A stretch of 64,000 bases of DNA from RGEC01 sp964626685. GTDB taxonomy: Bacteria > Bacteroidota > Bacteroidia > NS11-12g > UBA955. This document shows positions 61,596-64,000 of this stretch, in pieces. Within the stretch, counting starts at the first letter, position 1. The number at the start of each line of letters is the position of its first letter. The notes beneath the pieces are model-generated. The model was given only the letters and a program-made list of their open reading frames with translations. It searched no databases and was not told the DNA's origin. The stretch is from NCBI GenBank assembly GCA_964626685.1, contig CAZVJY010000007.1, forward strand, positions 62,001-126,000, in the 5' to 3' direction. Made by a program: the position numbers and the translations under genes.

Positions 61596-62644
61596 TCTTT
61601 TTTATTACAATAGATATCAAGGTATTTTTTAGCGGCTTTTTCACCCAGTTTATAGCTTTTCTCCCAGTCTGCGCAAGCCTCCTCTCCTTTTTCAAGCTTC
61701 AATCTTGCCATGCCCCGGCCCAGATAAGCATAAGACGGTGAACTGTTTCTCATTTTCAGGGCTCTGCTTAACACAATTTCCGCATCGGTAAACTTTTCCT
61801 GCTGAAGCAGACAATGGCCATAATCCGCCATTAGATTCGCATTGCCTGTATCTTTTTGCAACAACGTTGTATAGATATCTGCAGCAGCAGCATACTCCTT
61901 CATGAAAAAGTAATTATCCGCTTTCAAGTGCTGAACCTCAGCAATCATGCTTTCCGCCAGAGGTTCCTGAAGCATGATTCTGTTTAGAAACTCAAGACTT
62001 CTGTTATACTTACCAATGCGCTGAAACATACCGGCGGCTTCAAGCTGAAGATGAATGTCTCCGGGGGCAATTGCTACCGCTCTTTCCATATACATCAATG
62101 CATCATCAGATTTTCCTGCTTTTTCATACAACATTGCCAATGCTTTATCGGGGTTGCTAATCAATTTATGTTCTGCCCTCCACTTAAGATCCTGGATTGC
62201 CATTTCCCAGTCTTCGGCCTCCAGTGCTATCATATAACGCATTTCCCTCGCTTCAGCATGTGCGGAAAGTTTGTTTATGTAACCTGTAATATCTGTAAGT
62301 GCAAATTGCAGGTTGCCCGTACGCCATAGTGCAACAGCCCTGTTGAAGTAAGCTTCATGTAATCCGGTATCCAGCGAAATGCACTTGTTCAAATCAACTA
62401 CGGCCAGGCTGTACTGTTTCAATCTGATTCTGGCTACCCCTCTGTTGTACCAGGCAGTGGGCAAAGCGGGCTCTAGTTTAATCGCCTGGCTGTAACATTC
62501 CAGGGCATTCTTAACATCACCCGTCTTTTCTGACTGAATGCCTTTTTGCAGCCATTGCTCGGCAGTTTGTGCAGAAACCCGCGACAGCATACAAAATTGC
62601 AATGTGCTTAAAAAAAGGAAAAGTATGTTCTTCCAGTGGAGCAT
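61592..62644 (-). CDS. Periplasmic TPR-repeat protein
   Basis: The start at 62644 (MLHWKNILFLFLSTLQFCML) gives a signal peptide; the frame continues to a TTG six codons upstream but the ATG is preferable. The roughly 350 residues are tandem tetratricopeptide repeats; clear units are ALECYSQAIKLEPALPTAWYNRGVARIRLKQ-type at residues about 50-85 and ADIYTTLLQKDTGNANLMADYG at about 255-280. The 3' end overlaps the transglycosylase gene by 4 bp. TPR proteins in such operons often bind wall enzymes; this is inference. It is divergent from the beta-CASP gene. Confidence 0.85.
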   Translation of the reverse strand: MLHWKNILFLFLSTLQFCMLSRVSAQTAEQWLQKGIQSEKTGDVKNALECYSQAIKLEPALPTAWYNRGVARIRLKQYSLAVVDLNKCISLDTGLHEAYFNRAVALWRTGNLQFALTDITGYINKLSAHAEAREMRYMIALEAEDWEMAIQDLKWRAEHKLISNPDKALAMLYEKAGKSDDALMYMERAVAIAPGDIHLQLEAAGMFQRIGKYNRSLEFLNRIMLQEPLAESMIAEVQHLKADNYFFMKEYAAAADIYTTLLQKDTGNANLMADYGHCLLQQEKFTDAEIVLSRALKMRNSSPSYAYLGRGMARLKLEKGEEACADWEKSYKLGEKAAKKYLDIYCNKKE

Positions 62645-62708
62645 TCTTTGTGATATTTGCAAAACACGGGCCGAAATTGATTATCCTACAACCAAAGATG
62701 TTCACACC

Positions 62709-64000
62709 ATGAATATAACTTTTCACGGAGCTGCAGGCCGGGTTACCGGCTCAAAACACCTCATCACAACAGACCAGGGAGAGCGAATTTTACTCGATTG
62801 CGGCCTTTTTCAGGGAGAAGGCCGGGCCGGTGATTTTCTGAACAGGCATTTTGGTTTTAATCCAGTCGATATTGACTGTGTGATTCTATCTCATGCACAC
62901 ATAGACCATTCCGGTCTATTACCACGCCTGGTAAAGGAGGGTTTTAGCGGGCCAGTATACTGCAATGAAGCAACTGCTGACCTATGCAAATTGATGTTGA
63001 TGGACAGTGCCAAAATTCAGAAATCAGATCTGGAACGTGTAAATAAACGACGGATAACACGGGGCGAGCCTGCACTCGAGCTGTTGTATGATGAGGATGA
63101 TGTTCAGAGAACCATTTCATTAATACAAACCGTTAAAAATGAACACTGGACCAAAGTAGGCAAAGAAACCCGTGTTTTTCTTACGCCCAATGCACATATA
63201 CTTGGTTCCGTATCTATAACCCTGGAGCTATTAAAAAACGGCGTACCCACCATTATTACGTTTACCGGCGATATCGGAAGACCCGGAGACAGCATACTGG
63301 AAGGACCTAAAGCATTTCCCCAATCTGACTACATAATTTGTGAAAGCACCTACGGAGATCGGCTGCACCCTGCAGCAGAGGATGCGGAAAAAGCACTGCT
63401 GCAGCTCGTATCCGAAACATGCTTAGACAAAAATGGCAAAATCATCATCCCCGCATTTAGCGTGGACCGTACCCAGGAAATCATTTATCTGCTTGACAGA
63501 CTTGCCTTTCAACGTAAATTGCCCAACATTGATGTGTATGTAGACTCTCCATTGAGTGTGCAGGCAACACATATTATGGGAAGACACAGGGGGGAATTCA
63601 ACAAAGAGATTCTGGAATACATCAGCAAAGACGGCAATCCGTTTGATTTCCCCACCCTGTACTATATTTCAAAGGTTGAAGATTCAAAGAAGATCAACGA
63701 AAATCCGGGGCCCTGTATCATCATATCGGCCAGCGGAATGGCCGAAGCCGGCAGAATAAAGCACCATATTGCCAATAACATTCAGGATGCGCGAAACACC
63801 ATTTTACTGGTAGGCTATGCAACACCCGATAGCCTTGCAGGCAGATTAAGAGACGGTGTTAACCCGGTACGGATTTTCGGAGAAGATTTTCCTGTTGAAG
63901 CACAAATTGCGAGCATGCCATATTTCAGCGCCCATGCCGATTATAACGAAATGTTAGCATATTTGTCGTGTCAGCGAAAATCAGGAATTAAAGGCATATT
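62709..64000 (+). CDS. Beta-CASP metallo-beta-lactamase-fold RNase (3' end outside window)
   Basis: From the ATG at 62709 an open frame of 430 codons runs to the window end with no stop. The N-terminal MBL domain has ITFHGAAGRVTGSKHLI and the zinc motif LSHAHIDHSGLLPRL (HxHxDH), followed by FLTPNAHILGSVSI and TGDIGRPGD. The beta-CASP domain has KIIIPAFSVDRTQEIIYLL, CIIISASGMAEAGRI and the final PYFSAHADYNEM. This matches the bacterial YSH1/CPSF-73-like family, presumed to be an RNA endonuclease/exonuclease (RNase J-related). The ~460-residue family size suggests only about 20-50 residues are missing. It lies divergent from the TPR gene. Confidence 0.92.
   Translation, partial: MNITFHGAAGRVTGSKHLITTDQGERILLDCGLFQGEGRAGDFLNRHFGFNPVDIDCVILSHAHIDHSGLLPRLVKEGFSGPVYCNEATADLCKLMLMDSAKIQKSDLERVNKRRITRGEPALELLYDEDDVQRTISLIQTVKNEHWTKVGKETRVFLTPNAHILGSVSITLELLKNGVPTIITFTGDIGRPGDSILEGPKAFPQSDYIICESTYGDRLHPAAEDAEKALLQLVSETCLDKNGKIIIPAFSVDRTQEIIYLLDRLAFQRKLPNIDVYVDSPLSVQATHIMGRHRGEFNKEILEYISKDGNPFDFPTLYYISKVEDSKKINENPGPCIIISASGMAEAGRIKHHIANNIQDARNTILLVGYATPDSLAGRLRDGVNPVRIFGEDFPVEAQIASMPYFSAHADYNEMLAYLSCQRKSGIKGI

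Overview
The window is a stretch of chromosome from a member of the Bacteroidetes. Several things point there: promoters of the TAnnTTTG type, type IX secretion (T9SS) C-terminal sorting domains including a gliding-motility (CHU_C) one, a complete alternative complex III operon (actABCDEF), serC-serA-DUF1015 and gyrA-TPR gene pairs, mreBCD-PBP2-RodA-MnmD, and many short SPII lipoproteins. Most of it is core housekeeping sequence. The least ordinary part is a short tRNA-associated module around 18.2-18.8 kb, which also holds a 100-N assembly gap.

Layout. 1-3.0 kb (minus): a four-gene surface/lipoprotein operon with a Tat-exported DUF1501-like protein and a CX4CH lipoprotein cut by the window edge. 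3.2-8.9 kb (plus): homogentisate 1,2-dioxygenase, a large T9SS-secreted BNR/PKD-like protein and a cytosolic solute-binding-fold protein with a TTG start. 9.0-15.8 kb (minus): TPR protein, gyrA and a double-domain M16 peptidase. 16-18.05 kb (plus): CHU_C surface protein. 18.2-18.8 kb: tRNA-Val(TAC) with a clear promoter and terminator, followed by an 88-aa GIY-YIG nuclease gene whose 3' end runs into a partial tRNA-Val copy; 76-bp direct repeats bracket the unit and the assembly gap lies inside the second repeat. 18.9-21.2 kb (plus): M42 aminopeptidase, lipid A-type acyltransferase, ArsR regulator. 21.3-24.5 kb (minus): serC-serA-DUF1015, each overlapping the next by 4 bp. 24.5-25.1 kb (plus): small outer-membrane protein.

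25.1-31.3 kb (minus): nuoI-J-K-L-M-N, the membrane/antiporter half of complex I without nuoA-H, preceded by an OmpA-like gene with an N-terminal OmpA domain, and then ornithine aminotransferase. 33.9-43.3 kb (plus): a TolB-like/beta-barrel giant and the rod-shape operon mreBCD-mrdA-rodA-mnmD. 43.3-48.4 kb (plus): an FG-GAP/ASPIC lipoprotein, a 49-aa basic protein with its own promoter and terminator, and a vanadium-haloperoxidase-like lipoprotein. 48.4-51.0 kb (minus): valS. 51.1-59.6 kb (minus): actABCDEF. 59.8-64 kb: GT2 glycosyltransferase (plus), lytic transglycosylase and TPR protein (minus), and a beta-CASP RNase cut by the window end (plus).

Together the respiratory genes describe electron entry and proton pumping by complex I (half of it here) and quinol oxidation by alternative complex III; no terminal oxidase genes are visible. 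The rod operon plus the transglycosylase cover side-wall peptidoglycan synthesis and turnover. Several genes start 4-5 nt after a TAnnTTTG box, which suggests leaderless mRNAs are common here. No CRISPR array, transposase, rRNA or prophage gene was seen.
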